Assembly (NCBI GenBank): GCA_964571375.1
Contig: CAZNBL010000066.1
Coordinates: 1-6,651 of the forward strand
Direction of reading: 5' to 3'
Source: JAFTYR01 sp964571375
GTDB taxonomy: Bacteria > Pseudomonadota > Gammaproteobacteria > Burkholderiales > Burkholderiaceae_F
DNA: 6,651 bases
Every line of letters starts with the position of its first letter. The first letter of the stretch is position 1. The position numbers were made by a program, and so were the translations under genes. The notes below the pieces were generated by a model. The model was not told the DNA's origin and did no database searches. It saw only the letters and a program-made list of their open reading frames with translations. Shown piece after piece: positions 1 through 5,233 of this stretch.

Positions 1-87
1 AGATTGGATTTGCTGAATAAAAGTCGTGAGCTAGACAAAACCTTGAACGAATGGCTCAGGGTAAGGGGACTGAGAGTTTTACTGTAG
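1..87 (+). CDS. Possible 3' tail of an upstream coding region (partial, runs off the window)
   Basis: Frame 1 is open from the window edge and reads as a charged, helix-like peptide, beginning RLDLLNKSRELDKTLNEWL, before a TAG at 85-87. It overlaps the next ORF (ATG at 51, frame 3) by 37 bases, and the two are separated by a one-base frame difference. The downstream ORF has no recognisable ribosome binding site at its ATG and begins inside what looks like a domain boundary. This open tail may therefore be the preceding part of the same large polyvalent protein, split by a frameshift (natural or an assembly error). It could instead be the end of a separate overlapping gene, or chance: 28 codons is too short to decide. 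Confidence 0.35.
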   Translation, partial: RLDLLNKSRELDKTLNEWLRVRGLRVLL

Positions 88-1106
88 GCACTCCTTCTTG
101 GGTATTACAGCTCTTTGGCACATCTTCTATCAAACCATTGACAATCAGCAGACGTAATTTTGTTCACGTTCTTTTTGGGGTAAATGAACAAGATTTAGGA
201 GTTAAGGGGAAACATGGTTTATCTGCGCAAGATTTGCAAGGTTTGGTCGTTGGAATTCAACGTCCAATTGCGGCTTTTAAGTCAAGTGCGTTAAATGCTA
301 AACAAGGTGAAACAGCCATTGTTTTATTGACTGAGTTGCAAAAAGATGGAAAAAATATTGTTGCCCCGATTCATTTAACCTATCGAGCAAAGGATGGCCG
401 TATTCGCATTAGCAATCGAATCCCGTCAACCTATGACAAAAACAGCATCAAGGGGTGGATTAATAAAGGGTTGTTGCTTGGGTATGAAAAGACAAAGGGA
501 TTCGCTACTCTGTTGAGTGGTAATGAGCCCAATGCTCGCAACCCGGCGCACCAAATTCAAGATTTGGAAATAACAGCTACGCAGAATCCCTTGGCCGGCG
601 CCATTGTATACGAGAATGACACGTTGGTAGCTGATTTATATCAAACTTCTGCCACCCCGACCGATCCCTTGGTCACGATTCACAATATCCGTGAGACAGG
701 TCTGCTCAACGTCAACAAGCTGGGCGCACTGCCCGTGCCTTCTCTGGCCGTTACCAAGGTCGGTAACGAGTACAGTCAATACGGTGAAATCTCTCTGATC
801 GGCACCAAGGGTATGGTCGATCCCGGCCAGACTCCTGTTTTCAGCGCTGACGCCTACACAGCTCGTTTCTTCGAGATTAATTGGACAAACTCCGTTGACC
901 GTCCGAAGGCTGAAGCGCTGGCTAAGGAAGTCAAAGAAGCACAGATGCGCGTCGGTGACAGCGGCACAGGCGCAACCTATTACCTTGTTAACAGTCCCGA
1001 CCGAGACCGTGCTGCGGACGCTTTGGCTAATGACGTAGCCGGTATGGTGAAGTTCTTAAACAAAGGTATCAAGTCGTTTAAGGCATCGGCAGAGCAATTA
1101 ATTTGA
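51..1106 (+). CDS. Phage polyvalent-protein fragment with MuF-C/barnase-EndoU-RelE-like nuclease domain
   Basis: The 351-residue protein has two parts. Residues about 8-150 have the pattern I recall for the phage MuF C-terminal domain (a barnase/EndoU/ColicinE5/RelE-type nuclease relative): a short 'VGTPSWVLQLFG' entry, a helix-rich middle with LSAQDLQGL, then strands 'RPIAAFKS', 'AIVLLTEL', 'NIVAPIHL', then 'NRIPSTYDK' and a 'WINKGLLLGYEK' close. Residues about 210-290 match another module common in these giant phage proteins: 'IHNIRETGLLNVNKLGALPVPSLAV', 'GEISLIGTKG' and 'PVFSADAYTARFFE'. Such proteins are often thousands of residues long, so this is probably a fragment. The ATG at 51 lacks a Shine-Dalgarno sequence, and an open frame 1 upstream suggests a frameshift. 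GC is about 32-47% in the first 500 bp and 52-58% after about 660, suggesting mosaic origin. No catalytic residues can be assigned with confidence. The toxin role is inference. Confidence 0.6.
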   Translation: MAQGKGTESFTVGTPSWVLQLFGTSSIKPLTISRRNFVHVLFGVNEQDLGVKGKHGLSAQDLQGLVVGIQRPIAAFKSSALNAKQGETAIVLLTELQKDGKNIVAPIHLTYRAKDGRIRISNRIPSTYDKNSIKGWINKGLLLGYEKTKGFATLLSGNEPNARNPAHQIQDLEITATQNPLAGAIVYENDTLVADLYQTSATPTDPLVTIHNIRETGLLNVNKLGALPVPSLAVTKVGNEYSQYGEISLIGTKGMVDPGQTPVFSADAYTARFFEINWTNSVDRPKAEALAKEVKEAQMRVGDSGTGATYYLVNSPDRDRAADALANDVAGMVKFLNKGIKSFKASAEQLI

Positions 1107-1491
1107 GATCGTTTTCCAGTTTGGAATAGGACGTAAATCCGTCAACTTCTAATTTAACGTTTCCATACGGTAACTCGGAGCCGGGAATCGCAGAAATAGT
1201 CAGGTAAACATCTTCTCTGCCATCCAGATCCCGGTAGAGTTCTTTTGGACCTGATTTTTTTTCAGACGTTAAGTGTGTTTTCCGGTTGCATCGGTCATAC
1301 TCAAGGGCTTCCTTAAGCGAGTCCGGATACATAAGGCAAAGAGTTTCCATCAAATCTAGGAAACCACAGTCGATAAAGTTGGTAATCCAAAAATCCGTCG
1401 TCTTATCTTCGTATTTGATTTCAAGATGGGTTCCGCCGTCTTCCATTTTCGGAATGGAAAACTTAATCGTAGAGGATTCGTTGTTTACCAT
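1078..1491 (-). CDS. Small unknown protein, possible immunity-type partner of the convergent nuclease-domain ORF
   Basis: I do not recognise the family with certainty. The 137-residue protein is soluble, has no signal peptide or membrane segment, and is rich in acidic residues. Visible features are two opening strands ('IKFSIPKMEDGG', 'THLEIKYEDKTTDFWI'), a helix 'FIDCGFLDLMETLCLMYP', then strands near 'YRDLDGREDVYLTI' and 'GNVKLEVDGFTSY', and a final helix. This alternation resembles small alpha/beta immunity proteins, which is only a shape argument. The chosen ATG at 1491 gives a protein beginning MVNNESS. The open frame upstream runs through the tRNA and its terminator, so longer starts are unlikely. 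The ribosome binding site is weak. Its last 29 bp overlap the tail of the convergent nuclease-like ORF, so the two would interfere if both were transcribed. A phage-cargo gene of unrelated function is equally possible. Confidence 0.55.
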   Translation of the reverse strand: MVNNESSTIKFSIPKMEDGGTHLEIKYEDKTTDFWITNFIDCGFLDLMETLCLMYPDSLKEALEYDRCNRKTHLTSEKKSGPKELYRDLDGREDVYLTISAIPGSELPYGNVKLEVDGFTSYSKLENDLKLIALPMP

Positions 1492-1590
1492 TATGTAAAC
1501 ACCAAGGATGATCAGACGTAATGTGTTGATGCACAAACACTTTCTGTCGGAGTGAGGGTCGGGACAAACTTGATGGCGGGAGCAGATAGC

Positions 1591-1620
1591 AAAAAACGAA
1601 CCGCAAGGGTTCGTCTTTTT
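1591..1620 (-). terminator. Rho-independent terminator of the tRNA-Ser transcript
   Basis: On the minus strand a 7-bp stem ACGAACC/GGTTCGT (plus positions 1608-1614 and 1596-1602) closes a 5-base loop and runs into six T residues (1591-1596). It lies 8 bp beyond the encoded CCA of the tRNA. Because T residues also follow the stem on the plus strand (1616-1620), it could also stop weak readthrough from the nuclease-domain ORF. Confidence 0.85.
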
Positions 1621-1627
1621 CAGTCTG

Positions 1628-1718
1628 TGGCGGAAGGGGAGGGATTTGAACCCTCGATACGGTATAACCGTATACCGGATTTCGAGTCCGGCGCATTCGA
1701 CCACTCTGCCACCCTTCC
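1628..1718 (-). tRNA. tRNA-Ser(CGA), CCA encoded
   Basis: Read on the minus strand, a full class II cloverleaf folds by eye. The 7-bp acceptor is GGAAGGG with CCCTTCC, followed by discriminator G and encoded CCA (1628-1630). The anticodon stem is CCGGA/TCCGG with loop CTCGAAA, giving anticodon CGA at 1682-1684, which reads UCG codons. A long variable arm (TACGGT/ACCGTA) is typical of serine tRNAs. The T arm is GAGGG/CCCTC with loop TTCAAAT. It has its own promoter upstream and a terminator just downstream, so it is a single-gene unit. Its 3' side borders phage-like DNA, which makes it a candidate integration target. Confidence 0.96.
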
Positions 1719-1726
1719 GTTCTTCA

Positions 1727-1742
1727 ACTCAGTTATCTGAGT
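1727..1742 (-). other. Small hairpin in the tRNA-Ser 5' leader
   Basis: ACTCAG and CTGAGT form a 6-bp perfect inverted repeat around TTAT, between the tRNA promoter and the mature 5' end. In the transcript it would sit about 8 nt before the RNase P cleavage point. It may help isolate the leader from the tRNA fold; no function is established here. Confidence 0.45.
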
Positions 1743-1757
1743 CAAAACAGAAATTAA

Positions 1758-1786
1758 ATTCTATCACAAACGAAATTTCCTGTGAA
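1758..1786 (-). promoter_or_regulatory. Sigma-70 type promoter for tRNA-Ser
   Basis: On the minus strand, TTCACA (plus 1781-1786, five of six consensus bases) and TAGAAT (plus 1758-1763, five of six) are separated by exactly 17 bp. Transcription would start near 1751, giving a leader of about 33 nt before the tRNA at 1718. Position, spacing and orientation all fit. Confidence 0.75.
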
Positions 1787-1790
1787 GAAT

Positions 1791-2050
1791 ATTCAAGCAG
1801 GGGCTGAGAAAAATAAATTGCCCTGAATTTCGGATGATCCCGCCTGCAGGGCTACCATAAACATGTTGTTTCTGAGGGGAAACAAGCATAGGAGTGTAGT
1901 AATATCCGATACTTCGGTTTACAAGTTGTATCAAACCGAAGCTTTTGACTTTATAGAATTTTGTTCGACTGTTTCGGGTGTGCTTTAAGAAGTACAGCGA
2001 ACTTTGCGGGCTACAATCGGTCGCGGCGGTTTCTTCGCCGTCGCCGCAAC
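1791..2050 (+). other. Structured intergenic/leader region before gltS
   Basis: There is no gene in this stretch. It holds four inverted repeats: GCCCTG/CAGGGC (1820-1825, 1847-1852); TTGTTTC/GAAACAA (1866-1872, 1879-1885); CTTCGGTTT/AAACCGAAG (1912-1920, 1933-1941); and CGGCG/CGCCG (2024-2028, 2036-2040) just before the ribosome binding site. A clear promoter for gltS is not visible. TACAAT at 2012-2017 is a possible -10 without a good -35. TTGACT at 1945-1950 lacks a matching -10. No riboswitch class is recognised. Confidence 0.4.
1912..1941. repeat. Inverted repeat upstream of gltS, candidate operator or hairpin
   Basis: A perfect 9-bp inverted repeat, CTTCGGTTT and AAACCGAAG, is separated by 12 bases. 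On the plus strand the second arm is followed by CTTTT, so it could be a weak terminator or attenuator. Its position 130 bp before gltS also suits a regulator binding site. The sequence does not decide between these. Confidence 0.5.
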
Positions 2051-2070
2051 AGGAAAGGAAATAGATAGCC

Positions 2071-3312
2071 ATGCAATACGAAATTGTGGACGGCATGCTC
2101 GTCGTAAATGTTTCGGCTATTCAGGCTGTGGCTCTGGCCATTATTACTTACGGCTTCGGTACCTGGCTTAAAAAGGTCGTACCGTTCTTTGAAAAGTACG
2201 CAGTACCGAGTCCGGTGATCGGCGGTATGCTCTTTGCAACTGTCCTTTCGACACTGCAGTATTTCAACATCATGAAGGTCAACTTCGACTCGAGTCTGCA
2301 GACCCTTCTGATGCTTGCATTCTTTACAACCATCGGCCTCGTTGCCAGCCTTAAAGTCGTCCGACAGGGCGGCCTGCTGCTTGTCGGTTTCCTGCTTGCC
2401 GTCACAGTGCTCACCGTACTGCAGAACCTTCTCGGTATGGGTCTTGCCGAAATGATGGGCCTTGATATGCACTACGGTATTCTGGCGGGCTCCGTCTCCA
2501 TGATGGGCGGTCTCGGTACTTCCGCCGCATTCGGTCCGTATTTCGAGCAGACCTACGGCATCGAGGGCGGTACTGCCGTTGCGATTACCGCCGCCACCTT
2601 CGGTATGGTTGCCGCCCTTTTGGTCGGTGCTCCGTTCGGCGAATGGCTCATCAAGCGCTATCGTGTGCTGACTCCGCAGCAGGTGCCGGAACCCGAACCG
2701 GAACTGCATATTCCGACCGATATGGAAGCCGATATCGTGAGCACCCATCATCAGCCGGCAATGACAGCCGAATTGATGAAGGCTACGACTCTGGTCGTTA
2801 TCTGTATGGCGCTCGGTACCGTCGTTTCCGAATACCTCGGTCACTACATCACGCTGCCGGCTTACATCGGCTCGATGCTTGTTGCCGCAGTTGTCCGTAA
2901 CATCGGCGACTACAGCGGTAAGTTCAAGGTCGAGGGTCCGGGCTTAAATGCCGTAGCCGACATTGCGCTGGTGCTCTTCGTGACGATGGCGATCAACAGC
3001 TTGAAGCTCCATGAGCTCGTTCACCTTGCTCTGCCGCTTTGCGTCATTCTCTTTGCTCAGCTCGTGCTGATGCTTATTTTCGCCTGGTTCATTCTCTTTA
3101 CGCTCTTCGGCAGAGACTACGACTCCGTCATGCTCTGCGTGGGCGGTATCGGTTTCTCGATGGGTGCGACTGCGAACGGTCTTGCCAATATGCAGGCCCT
3201 TGCCGAGAAGTACGGTTCGAGCCCGAACGCCTGGCTGATCGTGAGCTTGGTCGGTGCATTCCTGATCGACCTTATCAACGCTCTGCTCATCACATGGTTT
3301 GCTACTTGGTAA
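2071..3312 (+). CDS. gltS: Sodium/glutamate symporter GltS
   Basis: This is an inner-membrane carrier of the ESS family that imports glutamate with sodium. At 413 residues it is close to the roughly 400 of E. coli GltS. The protein is hydrophobic throughout and has the two inverted-repeat halves expected of the family. Each half carries its glycine-rich re-entrant loop motif: GGLGTSAAFGP at residues 146-156 and GGIGFSMGATANGLANM at 358-374. A polar linker (about 196-232, with PEPEPE and HH) divides the halves on the cytoplasmic side. The ATG at 2071 is chosen because AAGGAA lies 10 bp upstream (2055-2060) and the protein start aligns with the family. The gene is followed after 3 bp by a zinc-ribbon protein gene, so the two are almost surely cotranscribed and translationally coupled. 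Substrate specificity for glutamate is inferred from the family. Confidence 0.93.
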   Translation: MQYEIVDGMLVVNVSAIQAVALAIITYGFGTWLKKVVPFFEKYAVPSPVIGGMLFATVLSTLQYFNIMKVNFDSSLQTLLMLAFFTTIGLVASLKVVRQGGLLLVGFLLAVTVLTVLQNLLGMGLAEMMGLDMHYGILAGSVSMMGGLGTSAAFGPYFEQTYGIEGGTAVAITAATFGMVAALLVGAPFGEWLIKRYRVLTPQQVPEPEPELHIPTDMEADIVSTHHQPAMTAELMKATTLVVICMALGTVVSEYLGHYITLPAYIGSMLVAAVVRNIGDYSGKFKVEGPGLNAVADIALVLFVTMAINSLKLHELVHLALPLCVILFAQLVLMLIFAWFILFTLFGRDYDSVMLCVGGIGFSMGATANGLANMQALAEKYGSSPNAWLIVSLVGAFLIDLINALLITWFATW

Positions 3313-3315
3313 TTT

Positions 3316-3774
3316 ATGGCTGAAAAGTTAAACGGTGTGATTGCAAGACTCCCTTCGGATACCAAGAAGGGAGTCGTAAATTGCGGGATGGGCCGCGTCT
3401 TTACGTTTGACGCAACGGCTCTTTCCGCGGATTACGTTCCGCAGTTAAAGGATGCCGTCGAGGCTGAGATTGCCGACGACAATATCGAGAAAATCTCCTT
3501 TTTAAGCCGTACGGCTCCTTCGGCTCAGTCCGATACCACGGCCAGCGTGGATCTCAAGGTGAAATGCCCGCATTGCGGAAAACCGATGATGCCCAAGGCC
3601 AAGATCGTCAACGGTAAATTTGTGGCTACCGTCTGCCCGCACTGCATGGCTACGCTTGAAGAAATTCATGAGGAGGCTGCAAAACCCAAGAAGTCGACGC
3701 CCTGGGCGCTGATTGTGCTGGCTGCCGCAGCCGTGGTTCTGATGGTTTTGGCAATGACAGTCGGACAGCAATAA
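3316..3774 (+). CDS. Zinc-ribbon, C-terminally membrane-anchored protein of unknown function
   Basis: I do not recognise a named family for this 152-residue protein. Residues about 5-65 read like a small beta-barrel ('NGVIARLPSDTKKGVVNC', 'GRVFTFDATAL') with some resemblance to cold-shock/OB domains; this is weak. Residues 84-110 hold two CPHC knuckles (Cys84, Cys87, Cys107, Cys110) that could bind one zinc. Residues 130-148 form a single alanine/valine/leucine-rich membrane segment, preceded by the basic stretch KPKK and followed by only a few residues, so the protein is likely tail-anchored with its domains in the cytoplasm. The ATG lies 3 bp after the gltS stop and has no clear ribosome binding site, so it probably depends on translation of gltS. 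A role in GltS assembly or regulation is possible but unsupported beyond linkage. Confidence 0.8.
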   Translation: MAEKLNGVIARLPSDTKKGVVNCGMGRVFTFDATALSADYVPQLKDAVEAEIADDNIEKISFLSRTAPSAQSDTTASVDLKVKCPHCGKPMMPKAKIVNGKFVATVCPHCMATLEEIHEEAAKPKKSTPWALIVLAAAAVVLMVLAMTVGQQ

Positions 3775-3790
3775 AAAGACTTAAATAAGA

Positions 3791-3828
3791 AAATCGGCCG
3801 GAGCTTGCTGCTTGCGGCCGATTTTTTT
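3791..3828 (+). terminator. Bidirectional rho-independent terminator between the gltS operon and fabI
   Basis: A 10-bp perfect stem, AAATCGGCCG/CGGCCGATTT (3791-3800, 3815-3824), is followed by a T run to 3828 on the plus strand, 16 bp after the stop of the zinc-ribbon gene. On the minus strand the same stem is followed by TTTTCTTATTT, so it can also end fabI transcripts. The loop contains GAGC/GCTT, which may extend the pairing. Confidence 0.9.
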
Positions 3829-3830
3829 GA

Positions 3831-3851
3831 GCCGAAGCGATGTGCTTCGGC
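3831..3851. terminator. Second convergent hairpin next to the terminator
   Basis: A perfect 8-bp stem, GCCGAAGC/GCTTCGGC, closes a 5-base loop. On the plus strand CTTTT follows, making it a backup terminator for the gltS operon. On the minus strand it lies 15 bp after the fabI stop without its own T run; there it may protect the fabI 3' end. Confidence 0.6.
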
Positions 3852-3865
3852 CTTTTGCGACAGAC

Positions 3866-4657
3866 TTAAGCCTGTTCTTCGACAGGGAACGGATGGAAAC
3901 GGATGCCGTTGTCGATATAAATATTTTCGCCCGTGATACCTGCGGAGTAGTTCGAAAGCAGGAATGCAGCGGTGTTGCCGACTTCCTTGATGCCGATCAG
4001 ATCGCGCGTCATGCTCATTGCCTGAGCGGTTCTCATCATCTTGCCGAAGTCCTTGATGCCGCTTGCAGCAAGGGTCTTGATCGGGCCCGGAGACAGAGAG
4101 TTGACGCGAACGCCCTTGGGGCCGAGGTCGGCGGCAAGGTAGCGGGCGGCAGCTTCGAGCGCGGCCTTACAGACACCCATAGTGTTGTAGTTCGGAACAG
4201 CCCATTCGCTGCCGAGGTAAGAAAGGCAAACCAGAGCGGAACCCGGGCGCAGCTGATCTTCAAGTGCCTTGGCCATTGCCGGGAAAGAGTAGGCGGAAAC
4301 CGTCATCGCCTGCAGGAAGTTTTCCTTGGAGAAGCCGTCTAAGAAGCGGCCTTCGATAGATTCGCGCGGAGCCCAGGCAATAGAGTGCAGGAAGCCGTCG
4401 AAACCTTCGGGCCAGACAGTCTTTACAGACTCGGCAAGCGCAGCAAGAGATTCTTCGGAAGTGGCGTCGAGCTGAATGACGGCGCGGGCGTTGAGCGCTG
4501 CGGCGTAGCCTTCGACTCTTTCCTTGAATCGGTCGTTATTGTAGGTGAGGATAAGTTCGGCACCTTCTCTGGCACATGCTTCGGCGATGCCGTAAGCGAT
4601 GGAGCGAGCAGAGTTGATACCGGTGATCACTAATCTTTTGTTTTCCAGTAAGGACAC
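3866..4657 (-). CDS. fabI: Enoyl-[acyl-carrier-protein] reductase [NADH] FabI
   Basis: FabI reduces trans-2-enoyl-ACP to acyl-ACP, the last step of each elongation cycle in type II fatty acid synthesis, in the cytoplasm. The 263 residues are within a residue or two of the E. coli length. Visible motifs are the Rossmann start G13 followed by SIA at 19-21, Asp64 for the adenine side, the HSI stretch at 91-93, and the catalytic set Tyr147, Tyr157 and Lys164 (Y-x6-K), offset by one from E. coli. The conserved GPIKTLAASGI lies at 191-201 and the 'GENIYIDNG' strand near the C-terminus. The start is GTG at 4657, supported by AAGGAAAG (plus 4665-4672) 7 bp upstream. Where E. coli has Gly93-Phe94 this protein has Ala94-Trp95, in the region that lines the triclosan site. 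It is transcribed alone, with a palindrome upstream and a terminator shared with the gltS operon. Confidence 0.96.
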   Translation of the reverse strand: MSLLENKRLVITGINSARSIAYGIAEACAREGAELILTYNNDRFKERVEGYAAALNARAVIQLDATSEESLAALAESVKTVWPEGFDGFLHSIAWAPRESIEGRFLDGFSKENFLQAMTVSAYSFPAMAKALEDQLRPGSALVCLSYLGSEWAVPNYNTMGVCKAALEAAARYLAADLGPKGVRVNSLSPGPIKTLAASGIKDFGKMMRTAQAMSMTRDLIGIKEVGNTAAFLLSNYSAGITGENIYIDNGIRFHPFPVEEQA

Positions 4658-4664
4658 GATGAAT

Positions 4665-4672
4665 CTTTCCTT
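4665..4672 (-). promoter_or_regulatory. Ribosome binding site deciding the GTG start of fabI
   Basis: AAGGAAAG on the minus strand lies 7 bp before GTG at 4657-4655. No in-frame ATG gives the family N-terminus 'MSLLENKR', so the GTG is the likely start. Confidence 0.75.
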
Positions 4673-4682
4673 TTCTGCCTGA

Positions 4683-4699
4683 TATGCATCAGATGCATA
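4683..4699. promoter_or_regulatory. Palindrome upstream of fabI, candidate operator
   Basis: TATGCAT and ATGCATA form a perfect 7-bp inverted repeat around CAG, 10 bp before the fabI ribosome binding site. The compact 17-bp size suits a dimeric regulator, or a small hairpin in the fabI leader. It does not match the FadR, FabR, FabT or FapR sites as I remember them. Confidence 0.5.
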
Positions 4700-4895
4700 C
4701 CGTTCGGTTTATTCATTAGCTTCGGATATAAACATTCGGCGCAGCCGAACATGCGGCACGAAATACCGAAACTATCCGATTTACATAAGCTTGATTTCCC
4801 GGCAATTTTATAGAAAAAATAATCGCTTCTGCGTCCCGGGTTTGTAATTAAATATGTAACAAAATATCCCGAATCCTCGATTTACCGACTGAACG

Positions 4896-4942
4896 GAATT
4901 CAATCGAATATAAGGCTTCACTAAGCGGATCTCATTGAATTC
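4896..4942. repeat. Inverted repeat GAATTCAAT/ATTGAATTC with nested hairpin
   Basis: Perfect 9-bp arms at 4896-4904 and 4934-4942 enclose 29 bases, within which GCTT (4915-4918) and AAGC (4923-4926) can pair. This gives a two-level stem-loop in non-coding DNA. Function unknown. Confidence 0.45.
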
Positions 4943-4992
4943 ATGAGGAAATTCTATATTCTCCGAGGAGCGGTTGCGGGAGTTTCGAAAAT

Positions 4993-5052
4993 CTCTGCAT
5001 TATTCAATATAAAGATAGAGATAATCGGAAAATGTCTTTCTATATTGCAGAG
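4993..5052. repeat. Long imperfect hairpin in the fabI/ABC intergenic region
   Basis: CTCTG (4993-4997) can pair with CAGAG (5048-5052), and CAATATA (5005-5011) with TATATTG (5041-5047); AAGA (5012-5015) can pair with TCTT (5035-5038). A few unpaired bases lie on the left side. The shape resembles a structured RNA stem, but no promoter or terminator for it is evident. Confidence 0.4.
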
Positions 5053-5181
5053 CGTGAAAATAAATAATATTAATCGTCGGGTTTATTAATATTTTCTCAA
5101 AGATACGTTCAAATGCGTTTTTGAGAGGAGATGGGCGAAGATTTTAGGCAAAAGCGGAAAGATGCAGCCATGTTCGGATGA

Positions 5182-5209
5182 TTTTCAAGTGCTTTTTAAG
5201 GCTTGAAAA
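5182..5209. terminator. Hairpin just downstream of the ABC importer ATPase, possible operon end
   Basis: A perfect 8-bp repeat, TTTTCAAG/CTTGAAAA, encloses 12 bases, 24 bp beyond the ATPase stop on the minus strand. It lacks a clear T run on that strand (TCATCC follows), so it is not a canonical rho-independent terminator. It may stabilise the 3' end or act with Rho. Confidence 0.4.
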
Positions 5210-5233
5210 CTTCTTTGTGCTGTCACCGGGCAG

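Larger units (their letters stand above)
4658..5233. other. Gene-free AT-rich interval between the ABC importer and fabI
   Basis: No credible gene is seen in these 576 bp. The interval holds the fabI leader and (unlocated) promoter at the left and the importer operon's 3' region at the right. In between lies a cluster of inverted repeats: TTCGGC/GCCGAA (4735-4749); GAATTCAAT/ATTGAATTC with a nested GCTT/AAGC (4896-4942); a long imperfect hairpin (4993-5052); AATATTAAT/ATTAATATT (5066-5093); CTCAAA/TTTGAG (about 5097-5125); and TTTTCAAG/CTTGAAAA (5182-5209). It may hide a small RNA or a degraded element, but no known RNA family is recognised. Confidence 0.5.

Noticed and set aside
1628..1655. 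Second copy of the tRNA 3' end within the window as an attachment site
   Set aside because: No duplicate was found by eye between 1 and 1620; if an att copy exists it lies outside the window.
1492..1704. N-terminal extension of the 137-residue protein to a start at 1704
   Set aside because: The extension would run through tRNA-Ser and its terminator; the sequence there is explained by the tRNA. The ATG at 1491 gives a normal compact protein.
1552..1740. Plus-strand ORF of 62 codons containing a 'GEGFEPSIRYNR' peptide
   Set aside because: This is the familiar false protein produced by translating the antisense strand of a serine tRNA.
1945..1973. TTGACT as the -35 of a gltS promoter
   Set aside because: The -35 half is good, but the sequence 17 bp later (ACTGTT) is not a -10. 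TATAGA at 1952 is too close to pair with it.
2011..2844. Long minus-strand ORF of 277 codons opposite gltS
   Set aside because: It lies antisense to a clear GltS gene and is rich in His, Gln and charged residues in a pattern typical of reading the reverse complement of a membrane protein. It has no recognisable domain.
3812..4633. Plus-strand ORFs (3812-4342, 4385-4633) opposite fabI
   Set aside because: They are antisense to a well-supported fabI with all catalytic residues. Their translations have no domain character.
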